Source: Sulfuritalea sp.
GTDB lineage: Bacteria; Pseudomonadota; Gammaproteobacteria; Burkholderiales; Rhodocyclaceae
DNA: 64,000 nt
Reading direction: 5' to 3'
Assembly (NCBI GenBank): GCA_022842325.1
Contig: JALHPU010000007.1
Coordinates: forward strand, 62,001-126,000
A program made the position numbers and the translations under genes. Below are positions 27,259-36,100 of this stretch, in pieces. How positions within the stretch are numbered: position 1 is the stretch's first letter; every line of letters begins with the position of its first letter. The notes under the pieces are model-generated. The model was given only the letters and a program-made list of their open reading frames with translations. It searched no databases and was not told where the DNA came from.

Positions 27259-28125
27259 ATGTCATTCCTGTTCCCGGTGGTCTTCAAAGCCCTGGCCCGC
27301 CTGCCGCTGCCGCTGCTGCATAACCTCGGCGCCCTGGCCGGCTGGCTGGTGTGGCTGTTGTCGGCGACCTACCGGCGCAATTTCTCGGTGCATATCGAGC
27401 AGGCCGGCATGACCCGGGCCAAGTCGGCGGCGATCGCCGAGGCCGGCAAGGCGCTGCTGGAACTGCCGAAAATCTGGCTGTGTCCGCAGGACGAGGTGGT
27501 CGAGCGCGTGGTCAGGGTCTCGGGCTGGGAACTGGTCGAAGACGCCTGGCGCGAAGGCCGCGGCATCCTGTTCCTGACGCCGCACCTTGGCTGCTTCGAG
27601 ATAGCGGCCCAGTACTATGCCTCGCAGCGGCCGATGACGGTGCTCTACCGCCGGTCCAAGCAGGACTGGCTGGCGCCGCTGATCGAGGAGGGGCGCGGTG
27701 CCAACCTGACGCTGGCGCCGGCCGACCTTTCCGGTGTGCGCCGCCTGTTGAAGGCGCTGAAAAGCGGCGAGGCCGTTGGCATATTGCCCGATCAGGTGCC
27801 GGGCAACGGCGAGGGCGCCTGGCTGCCCTTCTTCGGCCGTCCCGCCTACACCATGACGCTGGCGGCGCGCCTGGCGCAATCGGTACCGGGCGGGGCCACG
27901 GTGTTGCTGGCCTACGCCGAGCGCCTGCATTACGGCGCCGGCTTCCACCTCAAGCTGTTTCCGCTGACGGCGCCGCTGGCAGGCGACCTCCCGCATCGCG
28001 CAGCGCAGCTCAATCGCGAGCTGGAGACCCTGATCCGGCATTGCCCCGAGCAATACCTCTGGGGCTACAACCGCTACAAGGTGCCGGCCGGCGTGGAGCC
28101 GCCTGGCGCAGCAGGCGGCGGATGA
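27259..28125 (+). CDS. Lipid A biosynthesis acyltransferase (LpxL/HtrB family)
   Basis: 288 residues. An N-terminal membrane anchor (about residues 1-40) is followed by the HxxxxxE-type motif TPHLGCFE, as in inner-membrane KDO-dependent late acyltransferases, and by GILPDQVPGNGEGAWLPFFGRPAYT. It adds a secondary acyl chain to lipid A precursors. It is divergent from gnnA, so lipid A genes face each other across about 130 nt. A second paralogue is at 56.6 kb. Confidence 0.9.
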   Translation: MSFLFPVVFKALARLPLPLLHNLGALAGWLVWLLSATYRRNFSVHIEQAGMTRAKSAAIAEAGKALLELPKIWLCPQDEVVERVVRVSGWELVEDAWREGRGILFLTPHLGCFEIAAQYYASQRPMTVLYRRSKQDWLAPLIEEGRGANLTLAPADLSGVRRLLKALKSGEAVGILPDQVPGNGEGAWLPFFGRPAYTMTLAARLAQSVPGGATVLLAYAERLHYGAGFHLKLFPLTAPLAGDLPHRAAQLNRELETLIRHCPEQYLWGYNRYKVPAGVEPPGAAGGG

Positions 28126-28129
28126 CAGT

Positions 28130-28179
28130 CGCCGTACCGCCAGCGCCGACTTTCCAAAAACACTCAGCTTGCTTTGGGC
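28130..28179 (+). repeat. Dispersed repeat, copy 2 (flanks the GNAT gene)
   Basis: CGCCGTACCGCCAGCGCCG is followed by ACTTTCC and AAAAACACTCAGCTTG, nearly identical over 50 bases to the copy at 28775. It begins directly after the lpxL stop. The GNAT gene lies between these two direct copies. Confidence 0.85.
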
Positions 28180-28193
28180 ACCCTGCGCAAGGC

Positions 28194-28706
28194 TTATTCG
28201 CGCGCGCCGAAGGCCTCGTGGAAAACCACCGTGCCCTGCGGCCAATGCCCGTCGAATGACAGGGCGAGAAAGTACTCCGGCGGCACCCCGGCATAGGCAA
28301 GCTGGTCGAGGTTCCTGAAACCGAACTTCACGTAGTAATCCGGATGCCCGACCAGGCAACAGCCCCGGGCCTGCATCGCCTGCAGCCGCGCCAGGCCTTC
28401 CCGTAGCAGCGCCTTGCCGATCCCCTGCCGCTGATGCGCCGGCAGCACGGACACCGGCCCCAGGCCATACCAGTCCGGCGTGCCATCCGAGAGGATCACG
28501 GGCGAGAAGGCGACATGGCCGACCACCCGCCCATCCAGTTCCGCGACCAGCGATACCGCCAGCGCCCCGGCGGCCCGCAGCGCCTTGACGATGAACTGCT
28601 CGGTGTGATTGCTGATTTCCAGGGTCTGGAAGGCGGCGATGGTGACGGCGGTGATGGCGTCGGCATCGGCGGGGGTTTCGGGGCGGATGAGGGCTTTGGT
28701 GGCCAT
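28194..28706 (-). CDS. GNAT family N-acetyltransferase (YhbS-like)
   Basis: 170 residues. The acetyl-CoA-binding motif A is visible as LGPVSVLPAHQRQGIGKALLREGL, followed by CCLVGHPDYYVKFGFRN, the hallmark of YhbS-type members. The acceptor is unknown. The ATG at 28706 begins MATKALIRPETPADADA. The gene is bracketed by two direct copies of a dispersed repeat 645 bases apart, so it could be gained or lost by recombination. Confidence 0.85.
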   Translation of the reverse strand: MATKALIRPETPADADAITAVTIAAFQTLEISNHTEQFIVKALRAAGALAVSLVAELDGRVVGHVAFSPVILSDGTPDWYGLGPVSVLPAHQRQGIGKALLREGLARLQAMQARGCCLVGHPDYYVKFGFRNLDQLAYAGVPPEYFLALSFDGHWPQGTVVFHEAFGARE

Positions 28707-28774
28707 TTGCCATGCATTCCTGAATTGTGGTGCGTGGTTGGGGATGGGTTGAGTTGAGAGCCGGCCTAGGCAAC

Positions 28775-28857
28775 CGCCGTACCGCCAGCGCTGACTTTCC
28801 AAAAGCACTCAGCTTGCCTTGGGCGCCTTCGCGGCTTTCCTCGTCGCTGGGCTTGCC
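28775..28857 (+). repeat. Dispersed repeat, copy 3 (long form)
   Basis: The core CGCCGTACCGCCAGCGCTG is followed by a conserved tail (ACTTTCC, AGCTTGCCTTGGGCG, TTCGCGGC, CGTCG). The copy at 32953 shares this tail over about 80 bases, so the full repeat unit is longer than the 25-bp core. Confidence 0.85.
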
Positions 28858-28983
28858 AAGCAGTCGAGATAGGGTTGCGTCCAAGTTGGACCGACAGTAG
28901 AGGCCGGGCAAAAATGAGCGCGGAGTTTTCGCTTCATGGTTGGCACCAATATCTCTAGTAGCTCCACCCGACGAATGTCGTAG

Positions 28984-30078
28984 TCATTCCGATTTCCGGC
29001 GCCGCTTGCTTCCCGGCTTCGCCTCTACGTGCCCGAGAGCTTTCGTCGCCTTCAACACTCGGTCAAAGTCCGACTCGATTTTCTGCGTCCGGTTGAATTC
29101 TGCATATTCCGCCAGCGCCTTCTGATCGGCCTGCGTCTTGCTGATGTTGCCCTTGTGGGTCAGCACCTCGTACTCATTGAAACTCAGGAATTTGTCCACG
29201 CTGGCCGCCATATCGGCCATGCTCATCTGCACGCGGTTTTCGACGATGTTTTCGATGTAGTCGAAAAAGCCGGAAATGGTGCGCTCCAGCCGCTTGATCT
29301 CCGGCTCGGAGAGGTAATTCTTGGCGATGGTGACATCCGAGGCAAGGATGCGGCCATGCGGCGCATTCTTCCAGGTGAGCAGGCCAGCATGCGGAGCGCT
29401 GTGGTCAGCTTTGCCGTGGATGATCTCGGCGGCGGTTTGGCCGGTGATGGCATAGTGGAACTTGTTCTGCACCATGGCGTAGAAGCTCTGCGTGATGTCG
29501 GACCGGGGGTCGTAGTCCACACTGCATTCGGCAAAAATGTCGGTGATCTGCTGATAAATGCGGCGTTCGCTGGCACGGATGGAACGGACTCGCTCCAGCA
29601 ACTCCAGGAAGTAGTCCTCGCCGAACACCTGCTTGCCTTGCTTCAGGCGTTCATCGTCCAGCACAAAGCCCTTGCGGATGTACTCCTTGAGGATTTGTGT
29701 CGCCCAGATGCGGAACTGGGTGGCACGCTTGGAACTGACGCGGTAACCAACGGCGATGATGGCATCGAGGCTGTAGTGCTTAAGGGTCCGCCGTACGGCC
29801 CGGCCACCTTCGTTTTGAACTACCGAGAAATCCTCGGCAGTTGCTTTTTCCGACAGTTCGCCCTCGGCGTAGATGTTCCTGAGGTGTAGACCGATGTTGT
29901 CCGGGGTGGTCTGGAACAACTCGGCCATAAGACGCTGGGGCAGCCAGAGGGATTCGGCGTGAATGAGCACGCGGACATGCACTTTCTCGTCATCGCCAGC
30001 GTAAAGCAGAAATGGCGAATCCGCACCTGCCTCTATTGCAACGGCTTGCTTTACTGTTGGCGTCACTTTCTTGGTCAT
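28984..30078 (-). CDS. RhuM family protein
   Basis: 364 residues, hydrophilic. MAELFQTTPDNIGLHLRNIYAEGEL, VQNEGGRAVRRTLKHYSLDAIIAVGYRVSS and RATQFRIWATQILKEYIRKGFVLDDERL are the diagnostic blocks of the RhuM family (virulence RhuM, PF13310). The family occurs in genomic islands and near restriction or toxin-antitoxin genes; its activity is not established. The first third may bind DNA. It is probably a recent acquisition, given the toxin-antitoxin neighbours and the surrounding repeats. Confidence 0.85.
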   Translation of the reverse strand: MTKKVTPTVKQAVAIEAGADSPFLLYAGDDEKVHVRVLIHAESLWLPQRLMAELFQTTPDNIGLHLRNIYAEGELSEKATAEDFSVVQNEGGRAVRRTLKHYSLDAIIAVGYRVSSKRATQFRIWATQILKEYIRKGFVLDDERLKQGKQVFGEDYFLELLERVRSIRASERRIYQQITDIFAECSVDYDPRSDITQSFYAMVQNKFHYAITGQTAAEIIHGKADHSAPHAGLLTWKNAPHGRILASDVTIAKNYLSEPEIKRLERTISGFFDYIENIVENRVQMSMADMAASVDKFLSFNEYEVLTHKGNISKTQADQKALAEYAEFNRTQKIESDFDRVLKATKALGHVEAKPGSKRRRKSE

Positions 30079-30253
30079 TGCTTGTGTACCTCAACAAATT
30101 TTCGTACGGCCAAGACACCAGGCCCGATCTGCCACGCCAGCCCGGCGATTACCGCAAACAATTACCATGAATCAATTGGGTAGCATTTGAATGTGCATTC
30201 ATGGAGCCGATAAACCCTCCATCTCGGTGACCAAACGTCGAAGGAGGCGGACC

Positions 30254-30349
30254 ATGCATGCAAAAGGGATTGTAGGACTGATGCAGAAGGTTCGCCTATA
30301 TGCCCAACAGCTCGCTGGAAAGCGTGATCGAGCAGAGCAAGGAAGCTGA
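30254..30349 (+). CDS. Possible 31-residue peptide with strong ribosome binding site
   Basis: An ATG preceded by AAGGAGGCGGACC encodes a short, basic, amphipathic peptide (begins MHAKGIVGLMQKV) ending in TGA. The strong Shine-Dalgarno site is the only real evidence. A 34-codon frame overlaps it in another phase and runs into a copy of the dispersed repeat, so this may be decayed DNA. Confidence 0.3.
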   Translation: MHAKGIVGLMQKVRLYAQQLAGKRDRAEQGS

Positions 30350-30353
30350 GCGG

Positions 30354-30386
30354 CGCCGTATCGCCGGCGCCGACTTTCAAAAGCTC
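30354..30386 (+). repeat. Dispersed repeat, copy 4
   Basis: CGCCGTATCGCCGGCGCCG followed by ACTTTCAAAAGCTC matches the family core, with one transition in the first arm. Confidence 0.75.
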
Positions 30387-30458
30387 AACTTCCTTCCTGA
30401 TTAGCAATGAACGTCAGCCATACCCATAGAGAAGCCACCTTTTCGATCCCCTCGGTTC

Positions 30459-30533
30459 GTCATTCCGGGCTTGACCCGGAATCCAGGAGGTTTCCGGCCG
30501 GCCGCTCTGGATTCCGGCTTTCGCCGGAATGAC
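30459..30533. repeat. REP-like palindromic element
   Basis: The ends GTCATTCCGG and CCGGAATGAC are inverted, and the interior has two smaller hairpins (CCGGGCTTGACCCGG and ATTCCGGCTTTCGCCGGAAT). Five related elements occur in the window, at 38.4, 42.0, 42.2, 42.3 and 46.8 kb. Confidence 0.9.
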
Positions 30534-30645
30534 AAGCTGACGCTCATTGCTAATCAGGAAAGGGGATGTCTTGCAGGAAATTCTCGATGGCGTTTCTCTT
30601 GGCCCTTTGTTCTGCGCCCAGAGTGGCCGTTCATTGTTTTCTGTT

Positions 30646-30662
30646 GTTCACGTAACGTGAAC
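30646..30662. promoter_or_regulatory. Operator palindrome 1 upstream of abiEi-like gene
   Basis: A perfect 17-bp palindrome: GTTCACGT and ACGTGAAC around a central A. It is repeated identically at 30714. AbiEi antitoxins repress their own promoters through inverted repeats, so this is the likely binding site. Confidence 0.8.
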
Positions 30663-30713
30663 GGCAGACCGAGCTGAACAATTGCTTGACTCTGACGTTC
30701 ACTTCACGCTAGT

Positions 30714-30730
30714 GTTCACGTAACGTGAAC
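30714..30730. promoter_or_regulatory. Operator palindrome 2 upstream of abiEi-like gene
   Basis: Identical 17-bp palindrome to the one at 30646, with a centre-to-centre distance of 68 bp. It ends 18 bases before the start codon. Half-sites (GTTCAC, TTCACG) lie between the two. Confidence 0.8.
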
Positions 30731-30748
30731 TTGAATAATAATTGAACA

Positions 30749-31825
30749 ATGACGTTATTTAACGACAAAGAGCTCGCCACCTTGCTGCGCGCCTTCGAAG
30801 CCTTGCACAGAACAACAGGCATTACCGGCCACAGGATTGAAGGAGAGCCGGTCATCGCCCAAGGCTTTCGTGCCGACGCACGCGTCGAAATCGAGGCAAA
30901 TGGACAGCGCTATCCCTACCTTGCCGAAATCAAGCGGGTAGATCGATTCGCAACCCTGAGGGATATCAAGGCTCAGTACGCGCTACAAGGGCAGGGCGAA
31001 CAACCGTTGCTGGTAGCACCACGAATCACAACTGAAACCGCTGAAAAATGCCGTGAGCTCGATCTGCAATTTATCGACGCTACCGGCAACGCCTATCTGC
31101 ATGGTCCCGGTCTGTACGTCCTGGTGAAAGGGCAGCGCCCCATTGAGGGGGAAGAACTTCAACTGACCGGCAAGGAGGGCAAACGAGCAGGCACAGCAAC
31201 CCATTTACGCGTCGTGTTCGGGCTGCTATGCAAGCCTGAATTACTCAACGCACCTTACCGCAATATCGTCCAGGCTGCGGGCGTGGCCCTTGGCACCATC
31301 GGCTGGGTATTCTTCGACCTGAATGGTAGGGGCATCACAACCGGCGGCAAGGGCAAGGGTGACAGGGTGATGCTTGAGCGCCAGAAACTCATACAGGAGT
31401 GGGCAACGAACTACCCGATAAAGCTGCGCCCGAAACTCAATCCAAGAAGATTTCGCGCTCCGAAAGCCGATTGGTGGAAAGATGTCGACATAACTAGGTA
31501 CGGTGCCCAATGGGGCGCGGAGCCTGCAGCCGAGAAATTGACCGGTTACCTGCGGCCCCACGCACTCACCATTTATCTCCACAAGCAGCAAGGCCAAAAA
31601 AATCTCACCAAACTGGTGGCGGAAAACAGGCTGCGCCCGGATGTGAAAGGCGACATAGAAATTCTGGACGCCTTCTGGGACTTTGACGACGAAAGACCAA
31701 TGCCGGAAACAGTGCCGCCCTTGCTGGCCTACGCCGATTTGCTCGCGACGCTGGACCCTCGCAATCTGGAAGCTGCAAAGCTGATCCATGACCAATATCT
31801 CGCAAGCCCTGAAGCTCAGGCCTGA
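30749..31825 (+). CDS. Type IV toxin-antitoxin AbiEi family antitoxin
   Basis: 358 residues. The N-terminal region reads like a restriction-endonuclease-like sensor (YLAEIKRVDRFATLRDIKAQYA), and a winged-helix part follows (THLRVVFGLLCKPELLNAPYRNIVQAAGVALGTIGWVFFDLNGRG). The C-terminal part (KWWK-like DWWKDVDITRYGAQWGAEPAAEKLTGYLRPHALTIYLH) is typical of AbiEi antitoxins. It represses its own operon and counters the AbiEii nucleotidyltransferase toxin. The toxin start overlaps its 3' end, as usual, but the toxin is truncated. Confidence 0.85.
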   Translation: MTLFNDKELATLLRAFEALHRTTGITGHRIEGEPVIAQGFRADARVEIEANGQRYPYLAEIKRVDRFATLRDIKAQYALQGQGEQPLLVAPRITTETAEKCRELDLQFIDATGNAYLHGPGLYVLVKGQRPIEGEELQLTGKEGKRAGTATHLRVVFGLLCKPELLNAPYRNIVQAAGVALGTIGWVFFDLNGRGITTGGKGKGDRVMLERQKLIQEWATNYPIKLRPKLNPRRFRAPKADWWKDVDITRYGAQWGAEPAAEKLTGYLRPHALTIYLHKQQGQKNLTKLVAENRLRPDVKGDIEILDAFWDFDDERPMPETVPPLLAYADLLATLDPRNLEAAKLIHDQYLASPEAQA

Positions 31826-31985
31826 CCGCCCCGTCGAGCCCTTGGCCTTAAGGGTGATCAGCGAAATCCAGCAAGCCTCAAGAGAGCTTGGGTTTCCGTT
31901 CTTCCTGGTCGGCGCCGTGGCGCGGATCATTCTTCTTGAAAACATCCACGGCGTGCAAGCGGGCCGTGGCACGACGGATGCCTGA
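31788..31985 (+). pseudogene. Truncated AbiEii-type nucleotidyltransferase toxin
   Basis: 65 codons overlapping the antitoxin by 38 nt. FFLVGAVARIILLENIHGVQAGRGTTDA matches the start of AbiEii family nucleotidyltransferases up to the point where the conserved D-x-D-F metal-binding motif should follow. A TGA comes right after GRGTTDA. The next 160 bases do not continue the domain in any frame I can follow. Full-length toxins have roughly 250-300 residues, so this is a remnant that cannot be active. Confidence 0.75.
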
Positions 31986-32106
31986 TGACTTTCCGGCGGA
32001 TCTGGCGGCGGTGATTTTCAAGGGCATGAGAAAGCAGTGTGCGACGCTGAGACGCATGCAATGAACTCGCAGAGTGCGCCGGCACGTACGACTTTCTCCA
32101 ATCACC

Positions 32107-32142
32107 ATTAACCAACTTGCCAAATTCACCAAAAAGGTTAAT
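32107..32142. promoter_or_regulatory. Inverted repeat upstream of mqsR
   Basis: ATTAACC and GGTTAAT are perfect inverted arms 22 bases apart, ending nine bases before the mqsR start. MqsA represses its own operon through palindromes built of ACCT/AGGT-like half-sites, so this is a plausible operator. Confidence 0.5.
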
Positions 32143-32150
32143 ATCCAGAC

Positions 32151-32447
32151 ATGGAGAAATCCACGCCCCACTGCAAGCTGCCGGTCGTCAAAGGGCTGAT
32201 CGAGGCCGGCAAGATTCGCTCGACGGTGTCGGCACTGGCGGGTGGCGCAGCGCTGGGCTTCGGTTTTGACGGGATCGTGGAAGTGGTGATGGCGCTGGCG
32301 CCGGGCGATTTCTACAAGAGCATGACGACGCATGGGGACCATCGCATCTGGCAGGACGTGTATCGGCCGATGACGGCCGCCGGCCGCGTTTACCTGAAAC
32401 TCACGGTCATCGACGACGTGGTGATCGTGTCCTTCAAGGAGGTATGA
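32151..32447 (+). CDS. mqsR: MqsR family toxin
   Basis: 98 residues. EKSTPHCKLPVVKGLIEAGKIRSTVSALAGGAALGF and FYKSMTTHGDHRIWQDVYRP match the MqsR toxin, an mRNA interferase of the RelE fold that cleaves at GCU. The last bases overlap the mqsA start by 4 nt. Toxin-before-antitoxin order is normal for this family. Confidence 0.9.
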   Translation: MEKSTPHCKLPVVKGLIEAGKIRSTVSALAGGAALGFGFDGIVEVVMALAPGDFYKSMTTHGDHRIWQDVYRPMTAAGRVYLKLTVIDDVVIVSFKEV

Positions 32448-32851
32448 ACATGAAATGTCCAAACTGCGGCGCGGCGAAGCTGGTCCGCGACCGGCGTGAA
32501 ATGACCTACACCTACAAGGGCGAGACGACATCCATTCCGGACGTGAGCGGCGACTATTGCCCGGCCTGCGGCGAGGCCGTGCTGGACATGGCCGAATCCG
32601 CCCGGACCAGCGCGGCCATGCTGGAGTTCAACAAGCAGGTGAATGCCGCCATCGTCGATCCGGCTTTCATCGCCAGCGTGAGGAAGAAACTGCACCTGGA
32701 CCAGCAGCAGGCCGCCGAGATCTTCGGCGGCGGCGTGAATGCATTTTCCCGCTACGAGAACGGCAGAACGCGGCCGCCACTGGCGCTGGTGAAGCTGCTC
32801 AAGGTCCTCGACAGACATCCGGATCTGCTGGACGAGGTGCGGGCCGCCTGA
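32444..32851 (+). CDS. mqsA: MqsA family antitoxin
   Basis: 135 residues. The N-terminal zinc domain has two CxxC pairs (CPNC, CPAC). The C-terminal XRE-like helix-turn-helix reads LDQQQAAEIFGGGVNAFSRYENGRTRPPLALVKLLKVLD. It binds and neutralises MqsR and represses the operon. A second ATG lies two codons in. Both genes look intact. Confidence 0.92.
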   Translation: MNMKCPNCGAAKLVRDRREMTYTYKGETTSIPDVSGDYCPACGEAVLDMAESARTSAAMLEFNKQVNAAIVDPAFIASVRKKLHLDQQQAAEIFGGGVNAFSRYENGRTRPPLALVKLLKVLDRHPDLLDEVRAA

Positions 32852-33187
32852 ACTCGGGCACGCGCCCATGGCCGCCCTCATGTCCGCGACCGGGCGCGGT
32901 GCTTGCAAGCGCATGGGCTGGGCATTCTCGTCGATCGGATTGACAGACCAGGCGCCGTACCGTCAGCGCCGACTTTTCAAATTCACCCGGCTTGCCTTGG
33001 GCGGTTTCGCGGCATTTCTTGTCGTTGAGGTAGTCGACCCTAAGTCAATGGGCAATTTCACAAGGTCAAATCACTCTGACCCATATGGCCAATCTAGGCG
33101 ACTAGAATACGCAATAGGTATCTTCCTCCTTAGGCCGAAGACAGAAATTTCATCCCTAATTGGATATTAAGCAGTGAGGAAATAGAC
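32852..33187. other. Intergenic region with a long copy of the dispersed repeat
   Basis: Positions 32953-33035 carry the repeat core (CGCCGTACCGTCAGCGCCG then ACTTTTC) and its tail, closely related to the copy at 28775. No coding frame here has a credible start or family; one that spans the repeat is treated as spurious. The promoter of the repeat-rich gene should lie in the AT-richer last 100 bases. Confidence 0.7.
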
Positions 33188-36100
33188 ATGCGGGGAATTT
33201 CGTTTGGCATCTTGTTGTGTCTGGCCACTTATTCGCATGTCTTGGTTGCTGCGCCATCGCCAGGTCGGGAGGAAGTCCGGCAGATACGTGATCAAGTACT
33301 TGGGCTCGAGAAGGACATCACAACACAGAAAGATATCGTGGGCAGTCGGCTCGATGCACAAGACAAGCGGATCGGTGATCTTGGCATCGCGACCGGCCAG
33401 CAGGCCAACCACATGGCTGCTATTTCGAACTTGTCATCCTTGGTCGGCCTCGGAATTACCGTCATCATCGCGATCATCGCGATCATTGCCGGTCTTGCCG
33501 TTTACTTTACCGCCAAGACTCGCGCGGTGGAGGAAGCAAGGGCGGCGGCAGAACAATGGTTCAAGGATCACAGCGAAGGCCTTCAAGGCCAGATTCAGGC
33601 GCTGAAAGCTGAATCGGAAGCGCTGCGTTCGGATCTTTCCGAAGTACAGCAACAAGCAGCAGAGGCGGCTCAAGAAATCGACCGACGAAAGTCCGAAGTC
33701 AATAGCCATGCGGAAGAGGTGCACCGGAGTCTTGATCAGGTCGCGCCGCCAGTTCTGTCAAAAGGAGGGGCCAAAGATCACGCTTCGCAATCGCCTGCAG
33801 ATTTGGAAGCGGCAAAAGCCATCAAAGAAGCCAGCCAGGCATTGGAGGCAAAGCCAGAGAACCAATTCACACCAGATGATCATTTTGCCCGCGGTCTCAA
33901 TGAGTACCTTGCAAACCGCTTCGATTCGGCTTTGGTCCACTTTGAAAAGGCCTTGAACCAAGCCCGGACTGAGTCATTCCCAGAAGAGAAGCGTGTCTCT
34001 CGCATGACTGCAGTGGCGGTCACGCTCGCACAATTGGGTCGCAGCAAAGACGCACTCGCCGTGTTCGACGACATCGAGCAACACTACGGCAAGGACGAAA
34101 GCCCGGCGGTCCGCGAGCAGGTGGCCAGAGCGCTTTTCAACAAGGGCGTTATGCTCGGCCAATTCGATCGTCCCGAGGACGAAATCGCCGTGTACGACGA
34201 AATCGAGCAACGCTACGGCAAGGACGAAAGCCCGGCGGTCCGCGCGCAGGTGGTCTCAGCGCTCGTCAACAAAAGCGTCACGCTCGGCCAACTCGATCGC
34301 CGCGAGCACGCACTCGCCGTTTACGAGGACATCGACCAACGCTACGGAAAGGACGAAAGCCCAGCGGTCCGCGAGCAGGTGGCCTCAGCGCTGGTCAACA
34401 AGGGCGTTACGCTCGGCCAGCTCGATCGCCCCGACGACGCACTCGCCGTGTATGACGACATAGACCAACGCTATGGAAAGGACGAAAGCCCGGCGGTCCG
34501 CGAGCAGGTGGCCTCAGCGCTCGTCAACAAGGGGGCTACGCTGGATCGACTTGATCGCCGCCAGGACGCACTCACCGTGTACGACGACATCCAGCATCGC
34601 TACGGCAAGGACAAAAGCCCGGCGGTTCGCGCGCAGGTGGCCTCAGCGCTCGTGAACAAAGGTGTTACGCTCGGCCGACTCGATCGCCGCGAGGACGCAC
34701 TCGCCGTATACGACGACATCGAGCAACGCTATGGCAAGGACGAAGGCCCGCCGGTCCGCGAGAAGGTGGCCTCAGCGCTCGTCAACAAGGGCGTTGCGCT
34801 CGACCGACTCGATCGCCGCGAGGACGCACTCACCGTGTATGACGACATCGAGCAACGCTATGGCAAGGACGAAAGCCCGGCAGTCCGCGCGCAGGTGGCC
34901 TCAGCGCTTTTCAATAAGGGCGTTACACTCGACCGACTCGATCGCGGCGAGGACGCACTCGCCGTGTACGACGACATCGAGCAACGCTACGGCAAGGACG
35001 AAAGCCCGGCGGTTCGCGCGCAGGTGGCCTCCGCGCTCGTCAACAAGGGTGTTACGCTCGGCCGACTCGATCGCCGCGAGGACGAGATCACCGTGTACGA
35101 CGACATCAAGCAACGCTACGGCAAGGACGAAAGTCCGGCGGTCCGCGAGACGGTGGCCTCGGCCCTCTTCAATAAAGGCGTTACGCTCGGCCAACTCGAT
35201 CGCCGCGAGGACGAGATCACCGTGTACGAGGACATCAAGCAACGCTACGGAAATGACCAAACATCGGCCGTCCGCGCGCTGGTTGCCTCAGCCCTCTTCA
35301 ACAAGGGCGTTACGCTCAGCCAACTCGATCGCCCCGAGGACGCACTCGCCGTGTATGACGACATAGATCAACGCTACGGAAAAGACGAAAGTCCGGTGGT
35401 CCGCGAGCAGGTGGCCTCGGCGCTCGTCAACAAGGGGGCTACGCTGGACCGACTTGATCGACGTGAGGACGCACTCACCGTGTACGACGACATCGAGCAT
35501 CGCTACGGCAAGGACGAAAGCCCGGCGGTCCGCGAAAAGGTGGCCTCAGCGCTCGTGAACAAGGGTGTTACGCTCGGCCGACTCGATCGCCGCGAAGACG
35601 CACTCGCCGTGTACGACGGCATCGAGCAACGCTACGGCAAGGACGAAAGCCCGGCGGTACGCGCGCAGGTGGTCTCAGCGCTCGTCAACAAGGGTGTTGC
35701 GCGCGACCGCCTCGATCGCAGCGAAGACGCACTCACCGTGTATGACGACATCGAGCAACGCTACGGCAAGGACGAAAGCCCGACGGTTCGTGAGAAGGTG
35801 GCCTCAGCGCTCGTCAACAAGGGCGTTGCGCTCGTCCAACTCGATCGCCGCGAGGATGCGATCGCGGTGTACGAGGACATCGACCAACGCTACGGAAATG
35901 ACGAAAGCCCGGCGGTCCGCGCGCAGGTGGCTAGGGCGCTAAATGGTAGCGCGTTCTCAAGCATCATGAAGGCTAAGCAAGCATGGCAGGAGGAAGCAGA
36001 CCGGCAGAGATGCCTTGAAGCCGCCCGCGAAAATCTCGAGCGCGGCAAGACGCTATGCAAAGAGTCCGACCGTGCAATGGTCCTCGGCAACCTCGGCTAC

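Noticed and set aside
32868..33170. 100-codon plus-strand frame between mqsA and the repeat protein
   Set aside because: It runs through a copy of the dispersed repeat and has no ribosome binding site or family similarity.
34045..35979. Regular direct repeats that could suggest a CRISPR array
   Set aside because: The period is 129 bp, the whole unit is conserved rather than alternating with unique spacers, and it is an uninterrupted coding frame; these are protein repeats.
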